Origin: an uncultured Oscillospiraceae bacterium
Lineage (GTDB): Bacteria > Bacillota > Clostridia > Oscillospirales > Oscillospiraceae
Direction of reading: 5' to 3'
Assembly: GCA_900763965.1 (NCBI GenBank)
Contig: CAAFMG010000025.1
Coordinates: 1 to 26,442, forward strand
Length of the DNA stretch: 26,442 nucleotides
The notes under the pieces are model-generated. The model did no database searches. It was not told the origin of the DNA and saw only the letters and a program-made list of their open reading frames with translations. Every line of letters starts with the position of its first letter. The first letter of the stretch is position 1. The translations under genes were made by a program, and so were the position numbers. Of the stretch, positions 1 through 7,103 are shown piece after piece.

Positions 1-100
1 CCTCAATGTTGACGTTGAGAAGGCTCAGGCTTGGATCAAGAACGGCGCACAGCCCACCGACACCGTCCGTGGCCTGCTGAAGAACGCTGGCGTGATGTAA
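1..100 (+). CDS. rpsP: 30S ribosomal protein S16, C-terminal part
   Basis: The window opens inside a reading frame whose first complete codon begins at base 2 and which ends with TAA at 98-100. The visible 32 residues contain [20 protein letters not shown], the typical C-terminal segment of ribosomal protein S16, a small-subunit assembly protein that binds 16S rRNA. The downstream order khpA-rimM-trmD is the usual Firmicutes context of rpsP and supports the call. Only the C-terminus is present, so the start and promoter cannot be judged. Confidence 0.93.
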   Translation, partial: LNVDVEKAQAWIKNGAQPTDTVRGLLKNAGVM

Positions 101-121
101 TTCCCGAAGGAGAATTCCGCA

Positions 122-352
122 ATGAAAGAACTTTTGCTGTATATGGCAAAGAATCTGGTGGATGATCCTGAGGCAGTTACCGTAACCGAAATCGAAGACG
201 AGGACGGCAAGGTACTGGAACTCCATGTTGCCGAACGGGACATGGGTAAAGTGATCGGCCGCCAGGGACGGATCGCCAAGGAGATCCGTACCATTATTAA
301 GACTGTAGCCCAGCGCACCGGCGAAAAGGTCACGGTCGAGATCGTGGATTAG
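122..352 (+). CDS. khpA: KH-domain RNA-binding protein KhpA (YlqC family)
   Basis: This 76-residue protein is essentially one KH domain. The RNA-binding GxxG loop is visible as GRQG (about residues 46-49) in the segment KVIGRQGRIAKEIR. In Firmicutes, KhpA works with KhpB as a small RNA-binding chaperone and affects cell division and envelope synthesis. The length matches the family (75-80 aa). The start is set by AAGGAG at about 107-112, nine bases before the ATG. The gene lies 21 nt after rpsP, so the two are probably cotranscribed. A hairpin with a short T-run follows the stop codon and may end or reduce transcription before rimM. Confidence 0.93.
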   Translation: MKELLLYMAKNLVDDPEAVTVTEIEDEDGKVLELHVAERDMGKVIGRQGRIAKEIRTIIKTVAQRTGEKVTVEIVD

Positions 353-358
353 GCGATG

Positions 359-386
359 ATGCGTGACGATTCCGTCACGCATTTTT
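359..386 (+). terminator. Intrinsic terminator-like hairpin between khpA and rimM
   Basis: Stem ATGCGTGACG (359-368), loop ATTC, and stem CGTCACGCAT (373-382) form 10 perfect pairs followed by four more T residues. It begins 7 nt after the khpA stop. The T-run is short, so partial read-through into rimM-trmD is plausible. Confidence 0.7.
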
Positions 387-447
387 CGTACCCAAAATAA
401 ATTTGCAATGGCCAGCCGAAAGGCTGTGAACATACAGGAGGTTACCG

Positions 448-939
448 ATGAAGCTCCCATTTATTGAAGCCGGTGAGATCGTCACCACCCACGGTGTCCG
501 TGGAGAGGTGAAGGTGCTGTGCTGGCTGGATGCCCCGGAGATGCTCTGCGATTTTGACCGCTGCCGCCTGGACGGCCGGGAGATGGTCATGGAGCAGGTG
601 CGGGTGCAGAAAACCTGCAATCTGGTGAAGTTCCAGGGCATTGACACCATGGAAGATGCCCAGGCCCTGCGGGGCAAGGTACTGGAACTGTACCGGGAGG
701 ACATGGACGACGAGGTGATTTTTGCCGCCGAACTGATCGGCATGGAGGTTTTCTGCGGCGATACGCAAATTGGCAAGATCCGGGAGGTTCTGGACTACCC
801 CGGAAACGCAGTCTATGTGGTGCGGGGAACGGAAGAATATATGATCCCCGCAGTGAAGCAGTTCGTGCTGTCCACGGACCTGGAAAGGAACGTGATGCAG
901 GTTCGCTTGATCGAGGGTATGCGCAGCGATGAGAATTGA
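448..939 (+). CDS. rimM: Ribosome maturation factor RimM
   Basis: RimM is a 16S rRNA-processing factor needed for maturation of the 30S head; it binds ribosomal protein S19. The 163-residue length is normal. The N-terminal RimM beta-barrel runs from about residue 5 to 85 (AGEIVTTHGVRGEVKV near the start). The C-terminal PRC-barrel runs from about 92 to 160, with LIGMEVFCGDTQIGKIREVL and the conserved YMIPAVKQFV segment. An AGGAGG at about 436-441 fixes the ATG at 448. The 3' end overlaps trmD by 11 nt, implying translational coupling. The rimM-trmD pair is conserved across bacteria. Confidence 0.96.
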   Translation: MKLPFIEAGEIVTTHGVRGEVKVLCWLDAPEMLCDFDRCRLDGREMVMEQVRVQKTCNLVKFQGIDTMEDAQALRGKVLELYREDMDDEVIFAAELIGMEVFCGDTQIGKIREVLDYPGNAVYVVRGTEEYMIPAVKQFVLSTDLERNVMQVRLIEGMRSDEN

Positions 940-1684
940 TATTCTGACCCTGTTTCCAGAGACACTGGGGGATGTGCTGTCGGAAAGTATTCTGGGACGG
1001 GCCCAGGAGCGGGGCTTTATCCGCATTGAGACCCACCAGATCCGGGACTACACCGCCAACAAGCAGAACCAGGTGGATGATTACCCCTACGGCGGCGGCC
1101 GGGGTGCGGTGATGGCGGCGGATCCTCTGTACCGCTGCTGGGAAGCGGTGTGCGACGAGGCAGGCGGCCCGGTGCATACCATCTACCTGTCTCCCTGCGG
1201 CCATACCTTCCGGCAGGAGGATGCCATACGCCTGAGCAAAATGGAAAATCTGGTGCTGGTCTGCGGTCACTACGAGGGCATTGATCAGCGGTTCATTGAC
1301 GAGTGCGTTAACGAGGAGATCTCCCTGGGAGACTTTGTCCTCACCGGGGGAGAAATTGCCGCCATGGCGGTCACCGATGCGGTGTGCCGGATGGTTCCCG
1401 GTGTGCTGGCAGACCCGGAGTGCTTCGAGGATGAAAGCCACTTCAACGGCTTGCTGGAATACCCCCAGTACACCCGCCCGGCGGTGTGGCACGGCCGGGA
1501 AATCCCCCAGATCCTTACCTCCGGCAACCATGAAAAGGTGCGCCAGTGGCGAAGAAAGCAGGCGCTGCGCCGCACCAGGGCCCGCAGACCGGATAGGTAT
1601 GAAAAGCTGGATCTTTCCTCCAAGCAGGACAAAAAGCTGCTGAAGGAAATGGAGGCAGAGGATGCCCAGGGTCTTTCGGAGTAG
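929..1684 (+). CDS. trmD: tRNA (guanine-N1-)-methyltransferase TrmD
   Basis: TrmD uses S-adenosylmethionine to make m1G37 next to the anticodon of tRNAs reading CNN and some GNN codons, which prevents +1 frameshifting. The 251-residue protein has the trefoil-knot SPOUT motifs YPYGGG (53-57 region), GHYEGID (113-119) and SLGDFVLTGGE (132-142). D150 in AVTDAVCRMVPGVL fits the catalytic Asp position. The C-terminal helical tRNA-binding domain ends with a basic RRKQALRRTRARRPDRY segment. The start overlaps the rimM end. rplS, which commonly follows trmD, does not follow here; a lipoprotein gene does. Confidence 0.97.
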   Translation: MRIDILTLFPETLGDVLSESILGRAQERGFIRIETHQIRDYTANKQNQVDDYPYGGGRGAVMAADPLYRCWEAVCDEAGGPVHTIYLSPCGHTFRQEDAIRLSKMENLVLVCGHYEGIDQRFIDECVNEEISLGDFVLTGGEIAAMAVTDAVCRMVPGVLADPECFEDESHFNGLLEYPQYTRPAVWHGREIPQILTSGNHEKVRQWRRKQALRRTRARRPDRYEKLDLSSKQDKKLLKEMEAEDAQGLSE

Positions 1685-1696
1685 GAGATGGATGCT

Positions 1697-2134
1697 ATGA
1701 AACATGGAAAAACATGGATGGCAGGAATGCTTCTGGCGGTGCTGCTGCTTGCCATGGCAGGCTGCGGCGGGGCGGATACGTCCAAAGCAGCCATTGACTA
1801 TGGCACCTCGGAAATTTACACCGAAGCCGACCGGCAGCAGGCAGTGCAGGTCATTTTGAAGGAATTCAAAAATATGAAAGGGTGCCGTCTGGAAAGCCTG
1901 ACCTATTCCGGTGACCAATGCAACAGCCCGGAAAACCTTGCCTGGATGAACGAGCTGGAGCAGGCCAATGATGCCAAGGCGGTTTTTACCCAGTGCATCG
2001 CTTTTGAAAGCAGCTTCCGTTCCCCGGAAAAGGATGCAGGGGCATGGGAGCCCAATGCAGAATACCACTGGTCATGGTACCTTTCCCGCAGCGAAGGCGG
2101 GGACTGGAAACTGATGACCTGGGGTTACGCCTAA
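1697..2134 (+). CDS. Small lipoprotein (possibly DUF4829-like)
   Basis: A 145-residue protein with a signal peptide of the lipoprotein type: a short basic start (MKHGK), a hydrophobic core, and MAGC at the expected cleavage site, with Met rather than Leu at -3. The lipidated Cys would anchor it to the outer face of the membrane. The mature part has an EIYTEADRQQAVQVILKEF segment and a C-terminal WSWYLSRSEGGDWKLMTWGY strand pair, a pattern I associate with clostridial DUF4829-type lipoproteins; that assignment is a guess. GGAG overlaps the trmD stop codon, 9 nt before the ATG at 1697, favouring it over the ATG at 1688, which has only one base between it and the GGA. A strong terminator follows. 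Confidence 0.8.
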   Translation: MKHGKTWMAGMLLAVLLLAMAGCGGADTSKAAIDYGTSEIYTEADRQQAVQVILKEFKNMKGCRLESLTYSGDQCNSPENLAWMNELEQANDAKAVFTQCIAFESSFRSPEKDAGAWEPNAEYHWSWYLSRSEGGDWKLMTWGYA

Positions 2135-2142
2135 AAATTAGG

Positions 2143-2181
2143 TCGCCTTCCCGCAAAAAATTGCGGGAAGGCGATTTTTTT
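2143..2181 (+). terminator. Intrinsic terminator after the lipoprotein gene
   Basis: A perfect 14-bp stem (TCGCCTTCCCGCAA at 2143-2156 pairing with 2161-2174) with loop AAAA is followed by seven T residues. It closes the rimM-trmD-lipoprotein transcription unit. Confidence 0.95.
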
Positions 2182-2230
2182 GTTGATTGTTGGCGAAAAA
2201 AGCAGTATGCTAAGAGACGGAGGCGATGTT

Positions 2231-2944
2231 ATGGAGAACTTGGAAACCTTGAAGCGGTGGGTATCGGAGGGCCGCCGCATGGTGGCGCTGACCGGCGCAG
2301 GTGTCAGCACGGAGTCCGGCATTCAGGACTTCCGGGGTGTGGATGGACTGTACCATGAAAAATTTCAATATCCCCCGGAAACCATTATCAGCCATAGCTT
2401 TTATTTGGAGAATCCGGAGTATTTCTTCCGTTTCTACCGGACAAAGATGCTGCCCCTGGGCTTTGAACCCAACATTACCCATAAAACCCTGGCCCGTTGG
2501 GAAGCAGAGGGCAAGCTCCGCGCTGTGGTGACCCAGAATATCGACGGCCTGCACCAGAAGGCAGGCTCCAAAACGGTGTACGAGCTCCACGGCTCGGTGC
2601 AGCGCAATTATTGCACCCGCTGCGGAAAGGCATTTTCGGCAGAGTTTGTCCGGCAGGCCCCGGGAATCCCCCGGTGTGACTGCGGCGGCATTGTCAAGCC
2701 GGATGTGGTGCTGTATGAGGAGCGGCTGGATGCCGATGTGCTGGAAAAAAGTGTTCAGGCCATCGCCCAGGCGGATATGCTATTGGTACTGGGAACCAGC
2801 CTGACGGTGTACCCGGCGGCGGGTCTGATCCGTTACTACGGCGGCGACCGTCTGGTGCTGATCAACCGGGATCCCACCCCCTACGACAGCCGGGCGGATC
2901 TGGTGTTTCACGAAAAGCTGGGGGATGTGTTCTCGCAGTTGTAA
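2231..2944 (+). CDS. cobB: NAD-dependent protein deacylase, sirtuin family
   Basis: This enzyme removes acetyl or other acyl groups from protein lysines using NAD+, giving nicotinamide and O-acyl-ADP-ribose in the cytoplasm. The 237 residues contain the NAD-binding GAGVSTESGIQDFR (22-35), TQNID (101-105), catalytic H120 in YELHGS, a zinc site C128/C131/C149/C151, and GTSL (188-191). GGAGG at 2219-2223, 7 nt upstream, favours the ATG at 2231 over an upstream in-frame ATG at 2180 that overlaps the preceding terminator. The N-terminus and spacing suit class U or III bacterial sirtuins. Substrates cannot be inferred from the neighbours. It ends at a terminator shared with the converging exporter gene. 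Confidence 0.94.
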   Translation: MENLETLKRWVSEGRRMVALTGAGVSTESGIQDFRGVDGLYHEKFQYPPETIISHSFYLENPEYFFRFYRTKMLPLGFEPNITHKTLARWEAEGKLRAVVTQNIDGLHQKAGSKTVYELHGSVQRNYCTRCGKAFSAEFVRQAPGIPRCDCGGIVKPDVVLYEERLDADVLEKSVQAIAQADMLLVLGTSLTVYPAAGLIRYYGGDRLVLINRDPTPYDSRADLVFHEKLGDVFSQL

Positions 2945-2950
2945 AAAGAA

Positions 2951-2984
2951 TTGGTCTGTCCCGGTTGGGGCAGACCAAATTTTT
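2951..2984. terminator. Bidirectional terminator between cobB and the ThrE-family gene
   Basis: A 12-bp stem (TTGGTCTGTCCC, 2951-2962, with 2967-2978, one G-T pair) has loop GGTT. It is followed by ATTTTTA on the + strand and by TTCTTTTT on the - strand, so it can end transcripts arriving from both sides. The stop codon of the - strand gene (2983-2985) overlaps the + strand T-run. Confidence 0.88.
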
Positions 2985-4215
2985 ATTTGCGGTGCAGCCG
3001 CTCCCGCCAGATGTGGAACACCCGGACAGCGGTGGATACCAGCAGGATCCCAACGGCCATGATCCCGGCGATGGCGGCGGTGTACATTCCCTGGGAGGCG
3101 AATTGCTCCATATCTCCCCGGACGGCATAATTCATGGTGTAGTACACACCTGCGCCGGGGATCAGGGGGAAGATGGATATGACCAGGTAGGTGATGGCGG
3201 GGAACTTGCGGATCCGGGCCATGGCCTCGGAGTAGACGGAGGCAAATACCGCACCCCAGAAATAGCCCATAATGCCGCTTCCGGTCAGCCCCTCTGCGGC
3301 CCGGAACACGACCCACACCAGGGTGCCCCCCAGGGCGCAGAAGAATACCCCCAGATCGTGAATGTTGAAAATAATGCTGAAGCCGATGCAGCCTGCAAAG
3401 CAGTATAGGCACTGGGAAAGGATCCGGTAGCTGACCATGCCCGCATTTCCGGGAATGTGCCACAGACGGCCGGCAACGCTCCAGGCCGAGGCGGTTCCCA
3501 GGGACAGGGCTGCGGCGATGAGGAACACCTGGACAATGCGGTTGACACCGGAGTTGGTGTCCCCATAGATGATGTCCCGCATGGCGTTGGTAAACAGCAG
3601 TCCCGGCACCAGAAGCATCAAAGCACCGATGGTGACGGCATCCGGGTTCTGGGCGATGCCCACACCCTCCAGTCCATAGGCCAGCAGTGCCATGAGGAAG
3701 GAGGCGGCAATGGTTCGGAAGAACTGGTTGGCCTTCAGCTGATCCAGATACCGATCCACCAGGCAGACCAGCAGGCCGCACAGACCGGCGCACAGACCGT
3801 CCCGCCAGGTACCGCCCATAAACAGGCCAAAGCCGCCAGCTCCCAGGAAATACCCCAGATATTGGGTTTTCATGGCATATTCCCGGCAGCTTTTTCGGGT
3901 GGCGGAGAGCATTTCGCTGGCCTGAGACAGGGGCGGCCGCTGGGTCACCAGGGCACGGCTCAGAGCGCTGAATTTTTCCACCCGGTCCATGTTGTTGCCG
4001 TGATAGCCGATCCGGCGCATCCGGGTCAAGGGGGTGCCCTCATCGGTGCGAATGGTGATCATAATATAGTTGGGGATGGCAAAAACATCGGAATCCACGC
4101 TATAGGCGGCCAGGATCCGGGTGATGCTTTCTTCCACCCGGAAGGTCTCCGCACCGCTCATGGCCAGTTCGTACCCCAGGTCGATGGCCAGATTCATCAG
4201 AAGATTGTAGTCCAT
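2983..4215 (-). CDS. ThrE-family membrane exporter, fused two-domain form
   Basis: A 410-residue integral membrane protein of the threonine/serine exporter (ThrE) family. The N-terminal ThrE domain (about 1-250) starts with a soluble segment, then several membrane spans and the signature LLVPGLLFTNAMRDIIYGD (201-219). The C-terminal ThrE_2-like domain (about 262-400) carries PLIPGAGVYYTM (350-361). In Proteobacteria related domains are two proteins (YjjP and YjjB, a succinate exporter); here they are one chain, as in Corynebacterium ThrE. The substrate is unknown: amino acids or dicarboxylates are both possible. The start at 4215 has only a weak ribosome site. It lies 77 nt after aroQ on the same strand but has its own promoter in the gap. 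Confidence 0.88.
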   Translation of the reverse strand: MDYNLLMNLAIDLGYELAMSGAETFRVEESITRILAAYSVDSDVFAIPNYIMITIRTDEGTPLTRMRRIGYHGNNMDRVEKFSALSRALVTQRPPLSQASEMLSATRKSCREYAMKTQYLGYFLGAGGFGLFMGGTWRDGLCAGLCGLLVCLVDRYLDQLKANQFFRTIAASFLMALLAYGLEGVGIAQNPDAVTIGALMLLVPGLLFTNAMRDIIYGDTNSGVNRIVQVFLIAAALSLGTASAWSVAGRLWHIPGNAGMVSYRILSQCLYCFAGCIGFSIIFNIHDLGVFFCALGGTLVWVVFRAAEGLTGSGIMGYFWGAVFASVYSEAMARIRKFPAITYLVISIFPLIPGAGVYYTMNYAVRGDMEQFASQGMYTAAIAGIMAVGILLVSTAVRVFHIWRERLHRK

Positions 4216-4250
4216 GGTGTGCACCTGTGCTTTCTGGTTGGGATGGTTGT

Positions 4251-4278
4251 AGTATAGCACACAAGGTGCAAAATGCAA
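4251..4278 (-). promoter_or_regulatory. Promoter for the ThrE-family gene
   Basis: On the - strand, TTGCAT (-35) is separated by 16 nt from TATACT (-10), with TG one base upstream of the -10 (extended -10). It sits in the gap between aroQ and the exporter gene, about 35 nt before the start codon. No terminator was found between aroQ and this promoter, so read-through from the aro operon may also feed the gene. Confidence 0.65.
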
Positions 4279-4292
4279 GGGAAATGGGGTGT

Positions 4293-4736
4293 TCAGCTGT
4301 CCTTTCGGCTCAGAAGCTGGGTCAGATACACAATGGCTTCCCGGTAGCCCTCCAGGCCATGGCCCTTGATGGTTTTGCAGCAGGCCATACCGGCGTAGGA
4401 AATCTGCCGGAAGGACTCCCGGGCATCCACATCGGAGATATGCACCTCCACAGCAGGAAGGGAAACGGCCTTCAAAGCATCCAAAATTGCAACTGAAGTA
4501 TGGGTATAGGCGGCAGGATTGATCACAATGCCGTCTGCCTTGCCATAGGCCCACTGAATTTTGTCCACCAAATCTCCCTCGTGGTTGCTCTGGTACTGCT
4601 CCACTTCAATGCCAAGCTCCTGGGCGGTTTGCTCCAGAAGATGCAGAAGATCGGAAAAGCTGCTGCTGCCGTAGATCCCCGGCTCCCGGATCCCCAGCAT
4701 ATTTAGGTTTGGCCCATTGATCACTAGAATTTTCAT
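4293..4736 (-). CDS. aroQ: Type II 3-dehydroquinate dehydratase
   Basis: It catalyses the third shikimate-pathway step, 3-dehydroquinate to 3-dehydroshikimate. The 147-residue length is that of the dodecameric type II enzymes. Visible motifs are the N-terminal ILVINGPNLNMLG, the flexible-loop R17 and Y22 (REPGIYG), the NPAAYTHTS segment with its catalytic Asn/His, and EVHISDVDARE. The ATG at 4736 overlaps the aroE/K stop as ATGA, with GGAGG upstream. It is the last gene of the aromatic operon. Confidence 0.97.
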   Translation of the reverse strand: MKILVINGPNLNMLGIREPGIYGSSSFSDLLHLLEQTAQELGIEVEQYQSNHEGDLVDKIQWAYGKADGIVINPAAYTHTSVAILDALKAVSLPAVEVHISDVDARESFRQISYAGMACCKTIKGHGLEGYREAIVYLTQLLSRKDS

Positions 4737-5959
4737 GGTCTTTCCTCCAAACAGGCGGCAATGGCGCAAAGGGTTTGCGCTGGTGTGCCGTTATTGTCGA
4801 TGGTAAAGTCTGCAAAGGCCCGGTAAAAGGGATCCCGGACTTCATACAGCCGGGAAAGGGAGCGGCTTTGGGACACAGGCCGCCCGTCGGTGGGCAGCAG
4901 GGACAGCTCCCGCTCCAGGCGCAGCAGGATGCCGTTCTGATGGAGCAGGGGATAGTTGTCTGCTCTTGTGACGCAGCCGCCGCCGGTGGCGATCACCAGG
5001 CCGGAGCGCCTTCCCAGGTCAGCCAGCACCTGGGTTTCCAGACGGCGAAAGGCATCCTCACCATCCTGGGCAAAGATCTCCGGGATGGTTTTTCCTGCCA
5101 GGGCGGCAATGGTCTCATCCGCATCCACAAAGCTGCGGCCGGTGGCCTGAGCCAGAAGGGGGCCAATGGTGCTTTTTCCGCACCCGGGCATTCCGATGAG
5201 CACCAGATTCTGCATCTGCCGGGACAGGGCTTGGTGGATCCGGGCAATGGCGCTGTGGGCAATGGGCGCGCCGGTGAAGACTTCGGCGGCCTCCTTGGCT
5301 TGAGCAACCAGCATCCACAGGCCGTTCTGAGTGGGGATCCCCCGGCGTTCCGCATCCAATAGAAGCTGGGTGCGGGCAGGGTTATAGATCAGATCCAGCA
5401 CCCCTTCCAGATGGGAAAACCCATCCAGCTCCACCGGGGAGATGCCGGTGTTCGGGTACATCCCCACAGGGGTGGTGTTGACAATGGCGGCAGCATCGGC
5501 GTGGCGGCTCAGGTTTTGGTAGTTGTCCTCCCCGGTGCGGGAGATGACCACCGGGTTTGCACCCAGCCCTTCCAGAACGCAAACCACCGTCCGGGAAGCA
5601 CCCCCGGAGCCCAGCACCAGCACCTTTTTCCCTTCCAGAGAAAGGCCGGTGCGCTGCACCATGGCAGAAAAGCCGTAGTAATCGGTATTGTGCCCCCACA
5701 GGCTGCCGTCGGGTCTGCGGAGAATGGTGTTGACGGCACCGATCCTGCGGGCGGCATCAGACAGGTCATCCAGATAGGGAATCACCGCCTGCTTGTAGGG
5801 AATGGTCACATTGATCCCGGTAAAATCCCCGTTTTTCAGAAAATCGGAAACTTCTTCCGGTTCCTTTTCAAAGAGCGTATAGGCGTAATCTCCCAGCATG
5901 GCATGGATCTGGGGGGAGTAGCTGTGCCCCAGAGTCCTGCCCAGCAGACCGCATTTCAT
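4733..5959 (-). CDS. aroE/aroK: Shikimate dehydrogenase-shikimate kinase fusion (AroE-AroK)
   Basis: One 408-residue chain carries two consecutive shikimate-pathway enzymes. Residues 1 to about 247 are NADP-dependent shikimate dehydrogenase: GHSYSP (11-16), catalytic K56 in VTIPYKQ, D93 in NTDYYGF, nucleotide loop GSGGASR (117-123), NTTPVGMYP (161-169). Residues about 250-408 are shikimate kinase: Walker A GMPGCGKST (256-264), DADE (279-282), R305/R306, GGG (326-328), lid with R360 in DGRPVS, R380. All key residues of both enzymes seem intact. The linker is very short, so substrate transfer may be favoured. The frame is continuous with no internal stop. The start overlaps the pheA stop by one base (TGATG); the end overlaps aroQ by 4 nt. 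Confidence 0.95.
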   Translation of the reverse strand: MKCGLLGRTLGHSYSPQIHAMLGDYAYTLFEKEPEEVSDFLKNGDFTGINVTIPYKQAVIPYLDDLSDAARRIGAVNTILRRPDGSLWGHNTDYYGFSAMVQRTGLSLEGKKVLVLGSGGASRTVVCVLEGLGANPVVISRTGEDNYQNLSRHADAAAIVNTTPVGMYPNTGISPVELDGFSHLEGVLDLIYNPARTQLLLDAERRGIPTQNGLWMLVAQAKEAAEVFTGAPIAHSAIARIHQALSRQMQNLVLIGMPGCGKSTIGPLLAQATGRSFVDADETIAALAGKTIPEIFAQDGEDAFRRLETQVLADLGRRSGLVIATGGGCVTRADNYPLLHQNGILLRLERELSLLPTDGRPVSQSRSLSRLYEVRDPFYRAFADFTIDNNGTPAQTLCAIAACLEERP

Positions 5960-7101
5960 CAGACCACCTCGGTGTAGCTGCCCAGATACTTGAATTCCTC
6001 ACACAGCTCGTCCAGTTCACACATGAGCTGAATAAACTCCGCAGAGTAGATAGAGGTTTCCAGATCGAAGTAGAACATGAATTCAAACTCCCGGTCGGGG
6101 ATGGGGCGGGATTCCAGCTTGGTCACGTTGATGCCCAGGGTGTAAAGCCGTGCCAGAACCTTGTACAGAGCGCCGGGGCGGTGATCCAGGATCATCATCA
6201 CGCTGGTTTTATCCGCACCGGGGTAGATCTCCAGATTTTTGCTGATGCAGATGAAGCGGGTGCGGTTATTGCCCTTGTCCTGCACACAAGGGGCGATGTT
6301 TTCCAGGTTGTACAGCTGGGCGCAGGCCCGGCTGCTGAGGGCGGCCACATCCTTCCGTCCGGAGGTTGCCACCATTTCGGCGGCAACGGCGGTATTGGCC
6401 ACGGGAACCAGGGTCACTCCCGGCAGACTCTGGAGAAAATCGCCGCACTGGCTCAGGGCCTGCTCATGGGAGTAAATCTCCTGGATGTCGGAAAGCTGGG
6501 TGCCCTTGTTCACCAGCAGGTTGTGATCCACCTTCAGCCGGAAGGTTCGGACGATGGAGAAATTGTGGCGGATCATCAGGTCATAGACCTTTTTCACGGA
6601 ACCGGCAGTGGAGTTCTCAATGGGGAGAATGCCGTATTGGCACAGTCCCTGGTCGATGGCATTGAAAACGGCTTCAAAGTCCTTGAAGTACATGATAAAG
6701 GGGCTGCGGAAAATCTTCTCACAGGCAATCTGGGAGTAGGCCCCCTCCACACCCTGACAGGCCACGATGGGGGACTGGGGGAAGAGCTTGGGGGTGTTTT
6801 CAATGGCATCGGCAATGCGGTGGTACAGCTCACTGCGCTCCCCGCTGCACTTGGACTGGTAGCTGCGGCTCAGCTCAAAGAGCATGGAGTACAGCACCCG
6901 GGTGTAGGCTTCCATTTCCGGCCCTGCCTGCTTGGACACTGCCAAAAGCTTTTCCCGCTCCCGGGCGGGCATGAGAATGGGAAGGTCGTGCTGCTTTTTA
7001 TAGTCGGCGATCTGGGCGGCGATCTGCATCCGCTGACCGAAAAGGTCAACCAGCTGATGGTCGATCTGGTCGATCCGGCTGCGAAGTTCCTGAAGTTCCA
7101 T
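5959..7101 (-). CDS. pheA: Bifunctional chorismate mutase/prephenate dehydratase
   Basis: This P-protein converts chorismate to prephenate and then to phenylpyruvate, the committed route to phenylalanine. Of 380 residues, 1 to about 85 form an AroQ-fold chorismate mutase (LRSRIDQIDHQLVDLFGQR). Residues about 112-290 are prephenate dehydratase with QGVEGAYSQ (116-124), PIENS (160-164), SHEQALSQC (211-219) and TRF (281-283). A C-terminal ACT domain (about 300-378) has DHRPGALYKVL and ESRP (330-333), known to bind Phe for feedback inhibition. The start has GGAGG upstream and lies 2 nt after aroC. It is the only chorismate mutase in the window, so it may also supply prephenate to TyrA. Confidence 0.96.
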   Translation of the reverse strand: MELQELRSRIDQIDHQLVDLFGQRMQIAAQIADYKKQHDLPILMPAREREKLLAVSKQAGPEMEAYTRVLYSMLFELSRSYQSKCSGERSELYHRIADAIENTPKLFPQSPIVACQGVEGAYSQIACEKIFRSPFIMYFKDFEAVFNAIDQGLCQYGILPIENSTAGSVKKVYDLMIRHNFSIVRTFRLKVDHNLLVNKGTQLSDIQEIYSHEQALSQCGDFLQSLPGVTLVPVANTAVAAEMVATSGRKDVAALSSRACAQLYNLENIAPCVQDKGNNRTRFICISKNLEIYPGADKTSVMMILDHRPGALYKVLARLYTLGINVTKLESRPIPDREFEFMFYFDLETSIYSAEFIQLMCELDELCEEFKYLGSYTEVV

Positions 7102-7103
7102 GG

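Noticed and set aside
413..426. Riboswitch before rimM
   Set aside because: Only a single 5-bp stem with a GAAA loop is present; there is no ligand-binding core.
587..2068. 493-codon open frame on the - strand
   Set aside because: It is antisense to rimM, trmD and the lipoprotein, and its translation resembles no protein.
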